A stretch of 64,000 nucleotides of DNA from Parachlamydiales bacterium (GCA_003153295.1 PLXY01000010.1:1-64000), one strand, 5' to 3'. Positions 35,526 through 43,987 are shown, counted from the first letter of the stretch. The notes: generated by a model from the letters alone, not told the origin. Numbers and translations: made by a program.

Positions 35526-36256
35526 AGAATTCCTGTTCCCAAAACAAGAAGTAAACCACCCCCATACATGTGCAGATCTTCCAAAAGTGTATAATGGAAG
35601 AGGATTTTGACCACTTGCGGAATTCCTTGTTCATCTAACCAAAGATCAGCCAGAGAAAGACGGTATCCTCGATATGTTATAGAAGTCGACTGGGGAGAAA
35701 GACAAACAGTTTGTGAGTTATCCCCTAAGCCCAGATCAACTTCATAGCTTAAAGGTTGTGTAGAGAGGGGCGTATCGAGAAGGCGCACTTCTTGTAATTC
35801 TAAACTATAGGGAAGCTTTTTTGTCTTAGTCTTTAATTCTTTTTCATCTATTTCCCTCTCAAAAAGGCCGTTGCTCAAAAGAACTGTTCCCTCCAATTCA
35901 AAAATCATTGGAAGCCAACTCCCGATAATAATCAAAAGAAGGCCGAGATGAGCAGAAAGAAAAGCAAAGTGATGTTTTTGAAAGGGCCAACGATTAACTG
36001 TGGAAATTAAAATATTAAGAAATAGGGGTACGGTCAATCCTAGAGATAAAAAGCGCCATAAGAATGAATTAAAGCTTTCTTCTTGCATTTCGAGAAAAGA
36101 ATGCCAAGCGACAGCAAAAATAGAGAGTCCTACGAGAAAAAAAGCTAAACGAGCACTGCCTAAGAATTTTAAAAATGAAGTTTTTATAATTGAATAACTT
36201 TTATTTTCAGAATCTCGAAAACAGGTGATCTCCATTTTTATATCTTTTTCTTGCAT
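35489..36256 (-). CDS. ResB/Ccs1-like cytochrome c maturation protein
   Basis: The product, about 255 residues from the ATG at 36256 (TTG at 36265 and ATG at 36235 are alternatives), has a ResB-like start. LKFLGSARLAFFLVGLSIFAVAW matches the first ResB helix (FLxSxxxAxxLL), followed by two more helices and a periplasmic beta-rich region, and a last helix (YGGGLLLVLGTGILCL). ResB works with CcsA in heme ligation. At 255 residues it is much shorter than typical ResB (over 400), so it is a minimal form. First gene of the ccs pair. Confidence 0.7.
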   Translation of the reverse strand: MQEKDIKMEITCFRDSENKSYSIIKTSFLKFLGSARLAFFLVGLSIFAVAWHSFLEMQEESFNSFLWRFLSLGLTVPLFLNILISTVNRWPFQKHHFAFLSAHLGLLLIIIGSWLPMIFELEGTVLLSNGLFEREIDEKELKTKTKKLPYSLELQEVRLLDTPLSTQPLSYEVDLGLGDNSQTVCLSPQSTSITYRGYRLSLADLWLDEQGIPQVVKILFHYTLLEDLHMYGGGLLLVLGTGILCLQRLSRRQST

Positions 36257-36325
36257 AGGTACCAAGGATCACCGTTTCAGAGATATCTTTTAGTGGGACG
36301 AAATGCCACCGCTTAAAATGCATCC

Positions 36326-36350
36326 TGCAAAAAAGAATAGATTTTTTGCA
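36326..36350. promoter_or_regulatory. 9-bp inverted repeat between resB-like and cytochrome genes
   Basis: TGCAAAAAA and TTTTTTGCA flank a 7-nt spacer in the 282-bp divergent intergenic region. It could be an operator for the divergent ccs and cytochrome genes or a weak hairpin. No clear promoter boxes could be assigned with confidence. Confidence 0.3.
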
Positions 36351-36538
36351 AGGCGCACTTTTTACCTTAAATGCATAAATTTGATTCACGGGGTAAATTC
36401 AAATACACTGGTTTTTATTGACCAAAGTAGATATTTGTTTCTGTAGTGCTGAAATTTATGAACATGAGACTTAGAGACTACAAAAATTGCGATTAAAAAT
36501 GATGCTGTATTCTGTCAATGAGGGAGACAATTTAATCG

Positions 36539-36919
36539 ATGCTAATTTTTAAGAAATTTTTTCTAATTTTATTTCTGGGATTTTGCTTGTTTACTCCTAA
36601 AAAAATGCTCGCTCAGAAGGAGCTGCAAAGCTCCCAGAAACTTTTCAAATCTCGTTGTAGTCAATGCCATAGCCTTTCACAAGCTTATGATGTTGATTCT
36701 GTACTGCCAAGCTCATGGAAAGAAACTGTTAAAAGTATGCAACGAAAAAGTGAATCGAATATCAATGATACAGAAGCTCAAACGATCTATGAATTTTTAG
36801 TTTACGATACAACAAAGAAACAAAATAAAAAACTTGAGCAAGAACTGCAAGCCATTCCCAAAGACCAACAACAAACTGAACAAGCAGAAATTGATAGGAT
36901 TAAAAAACTATTCTCCTAA
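36539..36919 (+). CDS. Small periplasmic c-type cytochrome
   Basis: The 126-residue product has a signal peptide (FKKFFLILFLGFCLFTPKKMLA) and one heme-binding CxxCH motif, C40-S-Q-C43-H44. LPSSWKETVKSMQRKSESNI follows, with a Met that may be the sixth heme ligand, and a C-terminal EAQTIYEFLVYD helix typical of small cytochromes c. GGGAG lies upstream of the ATG. It is the obvious client of the adjacent ccs genes. Electron donor and acceptor are unknown. Confidence 0.88.
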   Translation: MLIFKKFFLILFLGFCLFTPKKMLAQKELQSSQKLFKSRCSQCHSLSQAYDVDSVLPSSWKETVKSMQRKSESNINDTEAQTIYEFLVYDTTKKQNKKLEQELQAIPKDQQQTEQAEIDRIKKLFS

Positions 36920-36967
36920 TCCCTTGATCGCTCATGAACCTAGAAAGTAACACAAGCCCAGCTACAT

Positions 36968-37453
36968 TTACTTTGCAACGGGAATGTGTAAAATCGAATC
37001 TAAATTAATATCCAGATGTTGGAAAATTGTTTTCCCATAGGCAAGCAGACCCCCTTCTTCACTCGTTGCCCCAATGAAAACGATATTAATAAAGCTAAAG
37101 AGGATAAAATAACGCTTCCACCTGGTTTTCAACTTAATATCAGCATAATATCTAAATGCTGCGTGAATCAATGTTATTCCCAATGTTATAAAAGCTAATG
37201 TACGGTGTAAAATCATGACATGGTTAGTAGATGCATAAGACTGTGCGGCTAGAAGTCCAGTTATTAGGGTAGGAATAAAAAAAAACACCGCAAGTAGGAG
37301 GGCTCTTTTAGCAATGGAATAATAATTTTTCTTAGTAAATATCTTAACGATATCAAGACCAAAAACAAGAGTCAGCAGAACAATGGGAAAATGATTCAAA
37401 ATAGGATGAAATTCACCTAGAACAAACCATATTTTATGCATTGCTATAGCCAC
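36968..37453 (-). CDS. DUF2231-like membrane protein, 161 aa
   Basis: Four membrane helices are evident. The first contains GEFHPILNHFPIVLLTLVFGLDI, the His-rich signature of the DUF2231 family, and the third contains HRTLAFITLGITLIHAAF. The paired His residues in helices could bind heme b. It lies 9 bp downstream of the porin gene on the same strand and so is probably co-expressed. Role inferred as an electron carrier in the inner membrane. Confidence 0.65.
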   Translation of the reverse strand: MAIAMHKIWFVLGEFHPILNHFPIVLLTLVFGLDIVKIFTKKNYYSIAKRALLLAVFFFIPTLITGLLAAQSYASTNHVMILHRTLAFITLGITLIHAAFRYYADIKLKTRWKRYFILFSFINIVFIGATSEEGGLLAYGKTIFQHLDINLDSILHIPVAK

Positions 37454-37462
37454 GGCTTCAGG

Positions 37463-38986
37463 TTAGTATCCATAAGCCCATTGCATATTGAAAGCATTGC
37501 CATGATTAGCTGGTCCCTGATTGATATCATATGAAAATTTAAAGATGTTTTTACCAGTAAGGTAGTAATTAAAACCAAAACTCATTTGACGCTTACTATC
37601 GTGCTTAATAGCAGAATTGATAAGTCCATAACGAGCGACTAATTCTAGGTTTTTGATATAGCGAGTGTCGAGCATATTCAGAGTAGAACTAAATTGCGCC
37701 CAAAAACTTCTAACGTTAACCTTTGAAAAGATCTCAGGACCCGTGTCACTTTTTACAATATCATGACGCGTCCACATATATTCCCCGCAAAATCGGCAAT
37801 AATCATTAAAATGACAATCGAGTTCGAAAACTACCGCCTCATAATACAATTTACGATGGCTCGTTACAGGTTTCTTATGGCCGTTGTTATTCCATTGTCC
37901 TTTCATCCCAGAAATACCGATCTCCCGATAGGGCCATGGACGGAAGCTGAATCTTCCTCCGAATGCTTTATTATTGTTGTTATCAGTATAATTATCTCCT
38001 GAAAGATCAATGGTTCCATCATCGTTCTCGCAGGGACCATTGCCGACCCAAGCATCGTAAGTTAGGACCATAGGAACATCCAGCCTACCAAAAAAATCTC
38101 CAATGGGAATAGCACCTCGAAAATCGGCTCCTAATTCAGCAGGGGGGATAACAGAAGCATCTTCATCAGCATAGGGAAGTGGAGGATTAGGGAGTTTGTT
38201 AATCCATTCGGGATGCATTTTTTCTTTCCAAAAGCCTAAGGGCATCAAAAACTTTCCCCCACGAGCAGTCAGATAATCATTCACAATGTAGTTTATATCT
38301 GTATATTCTATATCAAAACTCGCGGATGTGTCCTCGAGCCCAATTTCCATTTCCATTTCAAATAAGAATTTATCACCGTATCTCCAAAGAAATAAGGGGT
38401 TCAGTCCGGCATTAAACGTGTTGGTGTGATCCTCTTGAGCAACGAAACCAGCAAAAGTCGTTCCTTTAATGAGCAAATTGGATTTGGGCAAATCACCTAA
38501 TTGGCACGAGACATCTTTTTTTTTGCTCTGCTCATTTTTAGATTTGTCTTTTTTTTTCGAAGCAGGAGCTGGAAGATTCTCTTGAATCTCAGACCAGGTG
38601 GGATCGATAGCTGTGTCACAGTCAGTGAAAAAGCGGTTAAGATTGCAGTGCTCTTCTGCAGTAAAAGGTACGCGGACACGGTGAAAGAGAAGAACCGTTA
38701 ACCACTCAGCAGGTGAGAGTTCATTTTGCAGACGCTGGGAGTGCATCGCTGTGCCATATTCTTTATAAAGCTCTCTACCTTTACGTGCCGTACACCGACT
38801 CGTCCTTGAGAGGCTCTTATCTTCTTCATCTTCTTCTTCGTTATCTTCAACCGCGTCTTCTGTTGTTTTCTTTTCCTCTATTGCAATTTCAGTAGGAAAA
38901 TCCCCAAAAACAGAAGGTGTGAATAACCCCAAAGCTAAAAAGGAATTCAGAAGGATAATATTTTTAATATTTTTGATCTTTGTCAT
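37463..38986 (-). CDS. Outer-membrane porin with N-terminal cytochrome-like domain
   Basis: From the ATG at 38986 the product has 507 residues: a signal peptide (NIILLNSFLALGLFTPSVFG), an acidic stretch (VEDNEEEDEED), a compact domain at about 65-125, a Lys-rich linker, then a barrel-like region with alternating strands and phosphate-porin-like phrases (ARGGKFLMPLGFWKEKMHPEW, LGADFRGAIPIGD), ending in MQWAYGY. The compact domain (RELYKEYGTAMHS, LSPAEWLTVLLFH, EEHCNLNRFF) follows the pattern of the adjacent cytochrome c but lacks CxxCH. The likely role is an outer membrane channel. The substrate is unknown. Confidence 0.7.
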   Translation of the reverse strand: MTKIKNIKNIILLNSFLALGLFTPSVFGDFPTEIAIEEKKTTEDAVEDNEEEDEEDKSLSRTSRCTARKGRELYKEYGTAMHSQRLQNELSPAEWLTVLLFHRVRVPFTAEEHCNLNRFFTDCDTAIDPTWSEIQENLPAPASKKKDKSKNEQSKKKDVSCQLGDLPKSNLLIKGTTFAGFVAQEDHTNTFNAGLNPLFLWRYGDKFLFEMEMEIGLEDTSASFDIEYTDINYIVNDYLTARGGKFLMPLGFWKEKMHPEWINKLPNPPLPYADEDASVIPPAELGADFRGAIPIGDFFGRLDVPMVLTYDAWVGNGPCENDDGTIDLSGDNYTDNNNNKAFGGRFSFRPWPYREIGISGMKGQWNNNGHKKPVTSHRKLYYEAVVFELDCHFNDYCRFCGEYMWTRHDIVKSDTGPEIFSKVNVRSFWAQFSSTLNMLDTRYIKNLELVARYGLINSAIKHDSKRQMSFGFNYYLTGKNIFKFSYDINQGPANHGNAFNMQWAYGY

Positions 38987-39126
38987 ATTAATCCGTTTAA
39001 TAAATTTCAAAAAAATTAAATTGTTTATGAGATAAAATGTCAAGAAATTTTATGAACTGCTATTTTTCCCACATCGCTTGCTGTTATTGGGAAACTATCT
39101 TAAATTTCACTTGTGCCTGAAAGTTT

Positions 39127-39220
39127 TATGGAAAAGACGTCAATACGAATCCTTCCCGCTTTCTCTTCGAAATTCCGAAAGAACTCATCAAAGTCACTTC
39201 CTGGAAAGGTTGATTAAATG
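39127..39220 (+). repeat. uvrD: uvrD 3' end, right copy of island-flanking repeat
   Basis: This untranslated remnant encodes the last 27 residues of UvrD in frame (GKDVNTNPSRFLFEIPKEL, then IKVTSWKG and TGA), 84% identical to 33709-33802. It lies 5 bp from the adk stop codon, so before the island arrived uvrD and adk were probably convergent neighbours. No start codon or upstream uvrD sequence precedes it. Confidence 0.85.
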
Positions 39221-39225
39221 ATCTT

Positions 39226-39864
39226 CTATTTCTGGACGATACCCTTATAGCCTTCCAAAATTTTTTCAAGAGGCTGATTGCCATCAAAAACTAGGGTTTT
39301 TGATTTTTGCCGATAATACTCTATGATAGGCCTTGTCGTCTGTTCATAACTTTTTAGACGTTCTTTGGCAGCCTCGCCGACATCTGTAGCGCGCTGCTTA
39401 AGACTTCCTAGGCAATAATCACATTTTCCACTTTTCTGCGAAGGACGTGTTTCACTATTAAATATTTCAAAGCATTCAATACAGGAAAACCGAGATGCCA
39501 TCCGTTTCAGCGCAATTTCTTTTTCCACGTCAATGATGATAAATTGCACATTTAAATCGGGATTGTTCGCAAACAGCAATTCCATTGCTTCTTTTTGCTT
39601 TTCACTTTGAGGAAAGCCGTCTAAAATAAATTTTGTTTTGCTTCTACAAAGCTCTTGTAATCTTGCCATGACTAGTCTGGTCACATAGGAATCCTGTATT
39701 GACACTCCTTTCTGTAACTGCTCCTGTAATTGCATATTTCTTTTAGCTTCGGTTCTTAAAAGATCTCCTGAACACATCTGAACAACATGGGCATGTTGCT
39801 GCAGAAATGGGGCTAATGTTCCTTTACCGCTTCCAGGCAATCCAAAAACGACATAGGATGTCAT
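39226..39864 (-). CDS. adk: Adenylate kinase
   Basis: The ATG at 39864 has GGGAGG about 10 bases upstream and gives 212 residues. The P-loop GLPGSGKGT is at 8-16, and ILDGFPQSEKQ is the AMP-binding segment at 80-90. The LID domain has four cysteines (C128, C131, C148, C151) that bind structural zinc, followed by RPIIEYYRQK. It interconverts ATP, AMP and ADP in the cytosol. It is convergent with the uvrD remnant. Confidence 0.95.
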   Translation of the reverse strand: MTSYVVFGLPGSGKGTLAPFLQQHAHVVQMCSGDLLRTEAKRNMQLQEQLQKGVSIQDSYVTRLVMARLQELCRSKTKFILDGFPQSEKQKEAMELLFANNPDLNVQFIIIDVEKEIALKRMASRFSCIECFEIFNSETRPSQKSGKCDYCLGSLKQRATDVGEAAKERLKSYEQTTRPIIEYYRQKSKTLVFDGNQPLEKILEGYKGIVQK

Positions 39865-39947
39865 ATCTTTGATTCCTCCCTCTGAATTAAATATCAAAAG
39901 TTCTTATCCTGTCTAATTCTTAAAATTATGTTCTACGAAAGGCCAGC

Positions 39948-40742
39948 TCAAACGCTAGAGAAAAAAATAGTGTGCATGGCGACCCCCAGTGCATAAGTCT
40001 TCAAAGTACTAGAATCCTTTGATAAATTAAGGAGTCTGAAAGTAATGCCGATGGCTGCGAAAGCCTGGAGAACTCCAATAGCAAATTTCTTGGGATTTTG
40101 CTTAATATGTGCCACTATACGGCCGTTCAAGCCCACTTTTAAAGCCCCTAAAAGTCCCAAACGTCGAGATGAAACAGGCTGTTTTGTCCGAAGCGCCATA
40201 CAAGGAAGCCATGGATCTTTTTCAAAACAATCCAAATCAATAGGATCAAAATGAAACTTTAAGATCGGAGTCATATAACCGATTATTCCCCCTATCTTCA
40301 TCAATACTGCTCTTAATTTTGGAGATATTTGTTTAAAGGCCATCATAGCGGCGCCTGCTTGATAGGCATATTCTAGAACATCCATTCTCTTTGATAAGTA
40401 AAATCGACGGCAGAAACGGTCTTTTCTACATTCGCAAGGTTCTGAGCTCCGATCTTTCATCACATACACTAGACGCTCTCTAGCTCCACTATTTCGACCA
40501 GGCTCTGTTACACTAAAATAGGTCGTTTCTCCGTGACTTTTAGCGGCTGCTTCAGGATTCAACCCATACAGTTGGATGTTCATATAATTGATTGGAGAAG
40601 TACCATGACGTAACTGATGAAGAGCAAGCAAATGGCTAGCTGCGCTTTCCCAGAGCCTGTACAAAGAATAAAAACAATAAACTGTATGAATCAGTTGGAA
40701 AGAATTAAAAAAACTGAAACGATTCAATGTTGAAACAGCCAT
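39948..40742 (-). CDS. Hypothetical protein, 264 aa
   Basis: The 264-residue product has a hydrophobic N-terminal third (FNSFQLIHTVYCFYSLYRLW) without a typical cleavage site, a CECRKDRFC Cys cluster near residue 105, and a hydrophobic C-terminal pair (IGVLQAFAAIGITFRLL, YALGVAMHTIFFS). It looks like a membrane-associated lineage-specific protein, possibly an Inc-type protein. AGGAGA lies close upstream of the ATG (TAGGAGAAGAGT). No family recognised. Confidence 0.6.
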   Translation of the reverse strand: MAVSTLNRFSFFNSFQLIHTVYCFYSLYRLWESAASHLLALHQLRHGTSPINYMNIQLYGLNPEAAAKSHGETTYFSVTEPGRNSGARERLVYVMKDRSSEPCECRKDRFCRRFYLSKRMDVLEYAYQAGAAMMAFKQISPKLRAVLMKIGGIIGYMTPILKFHFDPIDLDCFEKDPWLPCMALRTKQPVSSRRLGLLGALKVGLNGRIVAHIKQNPKKFAIGVLQAFAAIGITFRLLNLSKDSSTLKTYALGVAMHTIFFSSV

Positions 40743-40861
40743 ACTCTTCTCCTATTTTTTTTTCATTTTAGTCATGAAGGCTAGCTTTTATATAGAATCA
40801 GCAGAAAAAACAAAACTTCTGTGATTTGGATAAACATCAATAAAAAATTATAATTTTACAA

Positions 40862-40890
40862 TTGTTTATAAAAACTTAATCGAGTATACT
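40862..40890 (+). promoter_or_regulatory. Candidate sigma-70 promoter of the MFS exporter
   Basis: TTGTTT (40862-40867) and TATACT (40885-40890) are spaced by 17 bp, a good match to -35 and -10 boxes. Transcription would begin about 7 bases later, practically at the ATG at 40899, so the mRNA would have almost no leader. Confidence 0.4.
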
Positions 40891-40898
40891 ATTCAGGC

Positions 40899-42098
40899 AT
40901 GAATCGAAAAACCGAGTTCAAATATCTATTTCTTATTATTGTTATATTCATTGCCGCTTGCATTGAAACCGATATCTATTTGCCGGCTTTTCCTGACATG
41001 ATGGCGTGGTTTTCTGCTTCAGAAAGTTCAATCCAAGGTCTTTTAACCTGGAACTTTGCCGGCATCTGCATCTCAGGACCGCTCTACGGCCCTCTTTCGG
41101 ATGCTTTTGGCCGTAAAAAACCTCTGATGGTAGCGTTGGCAATCTTTTTATTCGGAAGCATTGTCACTCTTTTTTCTCAAAATTTAGATCAAATGCTTTG
41201 GGGACGGATTCTCCAGGGACTGGGAAGCGGAGGTTGTTTTACTCTCGGAACTGCGATTATCTTCGATGCTTTCAAAAAAGAACGAGCCATTTCCGCTACC
41301 AACAATCTGAACACCATCATGCCCTTAGTGATGGCAGCAGCACCCATGTTAGGTGGATATCTCAACCATGCTTATGGGTTTCGGTCAAACTTCTTAGCGA
41401 TCGCCCTTTTCGTTCTTATAAGCTTTATCATCACTCTTTTCTTTTTTAAAGAGACGCTCCCCGTCGAAAACAGGACGCCTCTTCGCATCAAAAGTATTTT
41501 GAATGATTTTAAACGGGCCTTCACAAGCCTTCCTTTTTGGCAGCTCACTATCATGACCAGCCTACTATTTGCCGGTTATATTGCTTTTCTTTCGGGAACG
41601 GCTATTCTGTTTGTCGTCGAATTCGGAATGAGCAAAGCCGTTTTTCCTTTTATTCAAGCGGCAATTTTGGGCGGATGGGTCGCTGGAAGTCTTCTTCTGA
41701 ATCGTTCTATTTCCAAATGGGGTGCCTCTAAAATCAAACGATCGGGAATCTTCTTATGCCTCATGGGAGGAATTATTCTTGCCCTTACGACGATCTTCAC
41801 ACCCCGCGATCCGTACTTACTCACTGCCGGCATGGTCTTTTATGCTTTTGGCGCAAACTGGATTATCGGGCTTTATTTTCCTGAAAGCATGGAAATCCTC
41901 CCTGATCTCAAAGGGACTGCTGCCAGCCTGTTAACTAGCGCTCGTTTGTTCATCGCTGCCATTGTGGTCGGGCTGACAAGTGCGACCTACAATTCTACTG
42001 TCTATCCCCTTTCTGCGGTTGTCCTGGGAACGCTCGTGCTTATTTTGCCCATCTTATTTTTCTATGAAAAACGAAAAACTTCATCACTTACGGTTTAA
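40899..42098 (+). CDS. MFS multidrug exporter, Bcr/CflA type
   Basis: The 399-residue protein has twelve predicted membrane helices. It begins with the Bcr/CflA family phrase ACIETDIYLPAFPDMMAWF, then MFS motif A (GPLYGPLSDAFGRKKPL) between helices 2 and 3 and LWGRILQGLGSGGCFTLG in helix 4. It is likely a proton-driven drug or metabolite efflux pump in the inner membrane. A small monooxygenase-like gene follows 2 bp after the stop. Confidence 0.88.
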   Translation: MNRKTEFKYLFLIIVIFIAACIETDIYLPAFPDMMAWFSASESSIQGLLTWNFAGICISGPLYGPLSDAFGRKKPLMVALAIFLFGSIVTLFSQNLDQMLWGRILQGLGSGGCFTLGTAIIFDAFKKERAISATNNLNTIMPLVMAAAPMLGGYLNHAYGFRSNFLAIALFVLISFIITLFFFKETLPVENRTPLRIKSILNDFKRAFTSLPFWQLTIMTSLLFAGYIAFLSGTAILFVVEFGMSKAVFPFIQAAILGGWVAGSLLLNRSISKWGASKIKRSGIFLCLMGGIILALTTIFTPRDPYLLTAGMVFYAFGANWIIGLYFPESMEILPDLKGTAASLLTSARLFIAAIVVGLTSATYNSTVYPLSAVVLGTLVLILPILFFYEKRKTSSLTV

Positions 42099-42100
42099 AA

Positions 42101-42439
42101 ATGACTCCTTTAATCGTCTATGTGAAGCATTATCTCACTCCTGAGGGAATCTCCTATTTCGAAAAAGACTGGTTTCTCGAAGTGCTCGCTTTCATGAGCC
42201 AGCAGGAAGGATATCTTTCCTGCACTTACCAAATCTCGGGCGATTGCATCGATATCACGATCAAATTCAAAGACGAGCCCACCTTCGATGCCTATGCCGA
42301 CGTCCCCGAGCACAATCAATTAGCAAAAATGTTAGATCGCTATCGGAGTAGAAATTATTGGGAGGCTGTCCGGACCACGGATCCGGAGGCAGCTCTTGCT
42401 TCTTTAGAATGGGATGTTATCGATCCTGCGTGTTATTAG
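42101..42439 (+). CDS. ABM-like dimeric alpha/beta-barrel protein, 112 aa
   Basis: The start MTPLIVYVKHYLTPEGISYFEKDWFLEVLAFMSQQEGYLSC has the pattern of antibiotic biosynthesis monooxygenase-like proteins: a first strand, a long helix, then a strand after GYLS. It is immediately downstream of the exporter gene, so the two are one transcript. Enzymatic activity is not shown by any motif; the ferredoxin-like fold is the limit of the inference. Confidence 0.6.
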   Translation: MTPLIVYVKHYLTPEGISYFEKDWFLEVLAFMSQQEGYLSCTYQISGDCIDITIKFKDEPTFDAYADVPEHNQLAKMLDRYRSRNYWEAVRTTDPEAALASLEWDVIDPACY

Positions 42440-42440
42440 A

Positions 42441-43865
42441 TTATAAATCAGCGATATCGACGATCCGATAAAAATAGCGGCTGCTCAAAAGAGCATCAGA
42501 AACTGGGCCTAAATGAAGCAAGACCGGCGAGATGCCAAACCCTTTTGGAAGAGAAAGAGAATCTATTTTAGCTTTCATATCGTCGATCACCTCCAGCCCT
42601 AATTCACGTCGACGCATTTTAACTTCACAAATAAAAAGAGTATTTGAATATGTTTGAATCAGATAGTCGATTTGACATCCTTTTTTTTTGCCCTGTCTTT
42701 TTTGAAAATAAGGGTTATCAATAACGATATCCTGAGGGTGAAGCCCCAGAGCTTGATAAATAACCGTTCTATTTTTAAGTAAGAGATTCTCAAGCTGGAA
42801 GCCAAGCATCGGTTCCCAACCGGGCAAGCTTGATAGTGGGACATCCAAGAAAGATCCTTGCTCGATTTTTGCAAGATTAGGTTCAATGTAATGGATGTAA
42901 AAGCGAAGATAATTGTCAGAAAGCCGGTAGAGAGTTGATTTTCCCCGCTTACCTGTTTTTAAAGACCAGTTAGGGTGCTTGCTGACAAACCCGCATATTT
43001 CAAGAGATTTAAGATGCTGGCTTAAAGTCCCGCTGGCAGAATAAGCTATCGCTTTTTTAAGTGCGCTTCGATTCTTCATCCCTGCGCTTAAACTTTTAAC
43101 GATTTTCTTATAAATCTCTCCTCTTTTGCTGAAGAGATCGTTAAAAATTCGGTCAAATTCATGAACTAACAGCCCATTTTTTTCAAAACAAAGCCGTTTA
43201 ATATTCTCATCAGCGCTTTGCTTAACCTGAATCTGTTCGAGATACCACGGGACTCCGCCCGTTACACTAAGAATTTTGAAAAAATCAAGATCAGATCCTT
43301 GAAAACCTCGAACATTTAGAAATTCTCTACATTGTGCAATCGATAATTCTGTGAGTTCTAAGTAGAGAGAAACGCGTCCGAAAAAAGCTGTGCTATTGAT
43401 GATATTTTTATCGATCCAGGTCGAAATTGATCCGCAGAGAACGAGCATGACCGACGGATAATTTTGCAAGACCAGATCCCACCAATTTTGCAATTTCGAG
43501 GTAAATGTCGGATCTTTTGAACCCATCCATGAAATCTCATCAAAAAGAATCACAGTCGGCTTATCTGTTAGATACCTTGCAAGATGCGCAAAAGCATCGC
43601 TCCAGTCTTTAAAAGTTAGAGGTGGGAGATTGAACATCGCAGCCAATTGATGCGCAAAAGCATCACGCTGATCCTGAGCTGTGACGCCCTTCACAGGAGC
43701 CAGTCCGCTGAAAGACAAGAATTTTTTATCCTTTCCAAATTCTTCGATAAGACGACTTTTTCCTATACGGCGACGCCCTTTGATCACAGTTAAGCAGGCT
43801 CGGCCCGAATGGGATAAGTCTTCCAATCTTCGCAACTCGTTATCTCTTCCAACAAAAGGTTTCAT
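42441..43865 (-). CDS. AAA ATPase with winged-helix and DUF234 nuclease-like domain
   Basis: The ATG at 43865 (KPFVGRDNELRRLE) gives 474 residues. Walker A is GRRRIGKS at 30-37 and Walker B is VILFDEISWMG. A winged-helix-like part follows (SLSAGMKNRSALKKAIAYSASGTLSQHLKSLE). The C-terminal region has CQIDYLIQ and LFICEVKMRR, a D...ExK pair of the PD-(D/E)XK type found in DUF234. Such proteins occur in bacteria and archaea and are of unclear use, perhaps in defence or mobile DNA. A 14-bp inverted repeat lies just upstream. Confidence 0.8.
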   Translation of the reverse strand: MKPFVGRDNELRRLEDLSHSGRACLTVIKGRRRIGKSRLIEEFGKDKKFLSFSGLAPVKGVTAQDQRDAFAHQLAAMFNLPPLTFKDWSDAFAHLARYLTDKPTVILFDEISWMGSKDPTFTSKLQNWWDLVLQNYPSVMLVLCGSISTWIDKNIINSTAFFGRVSLYLELTELSIAQCREFLNVRGFQGSDLDFFKILSVTGGVPWYLEQIQVKQSADENIKRLCFEKNGLLVHEFDRIFNDLFSKRGEIYKKIVKSLSAGMKNRSALKKAIAYSASGTLSQHLKSLEICGFVSKHPNWSLKTGKRGKSTLYRLSDNYLRFYIHYIEPNLAKIEQGSFLDVPLSSLPGWEPMLGFQLENLLLKNRTVIYQALGLHPQDIVIDNPYFQKRQGKKKGCQIDYLIQTYSNTLFICEVKMRRRELGLEVIDDMKAKIDSLSLPKGFGISPVLLHLGPVSDALLSSRYFYRIVDIADL

Positions 43866-43903
43866 AGTGCCTATCTTAGATGAGCAGGCAATATAAGCCA
43901 ATT

Positions 43904-43945
43904 AATTATGCTCAAAATGAACATTTGCGCGTTTTGAGCATAATT
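43904..43945. promoter_or_regulatory. 14-bp inverted repeat upstream of the AAA ATPase
   Basis: AATTATGCTCAAAA and TTTTGAGCATAATT are perfect inverted arms separated by 14 bp, 39 bp before the ATPase start. Position and symmetry suit an operator, or a bidirectional hairpin between this gene and the end of emrB. Confidence 0.5.
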
Positions 43946-43987
43946 GAATTGTAAGTTCTTGATAATAATCCAGTTAAAATAATGATC

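Larger units (their letters stand above)
33803..39126. mobile_element. Probable genomic island carrying cytochrome c maturation genes
   Basis: About 5.3 kb lies between two copies of the uvrD 3' end. It contains five genes with a common theme: ccsA-like, resB-like, a c-type cytochrome, a DUF2231-like membrane protein and a porin. The flanking pattern is what remains when DNA enters at the end of a gene and brings its own replacement 3' end. No integrase or IS is visible, so the mechanism could be homologous recombination with DNA from a relative. The genes look more AT-rich than uvrD and adk around them, by eye. Confidence 0.6.

Noticed and set aside
36207-36389. 60-codon reverse-strand frame upstream of the ResB-like gene
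   Set aside because: It overlaps the ResB-like start, has no family features and no good ribosome binding site, and spans the likely promoter region.
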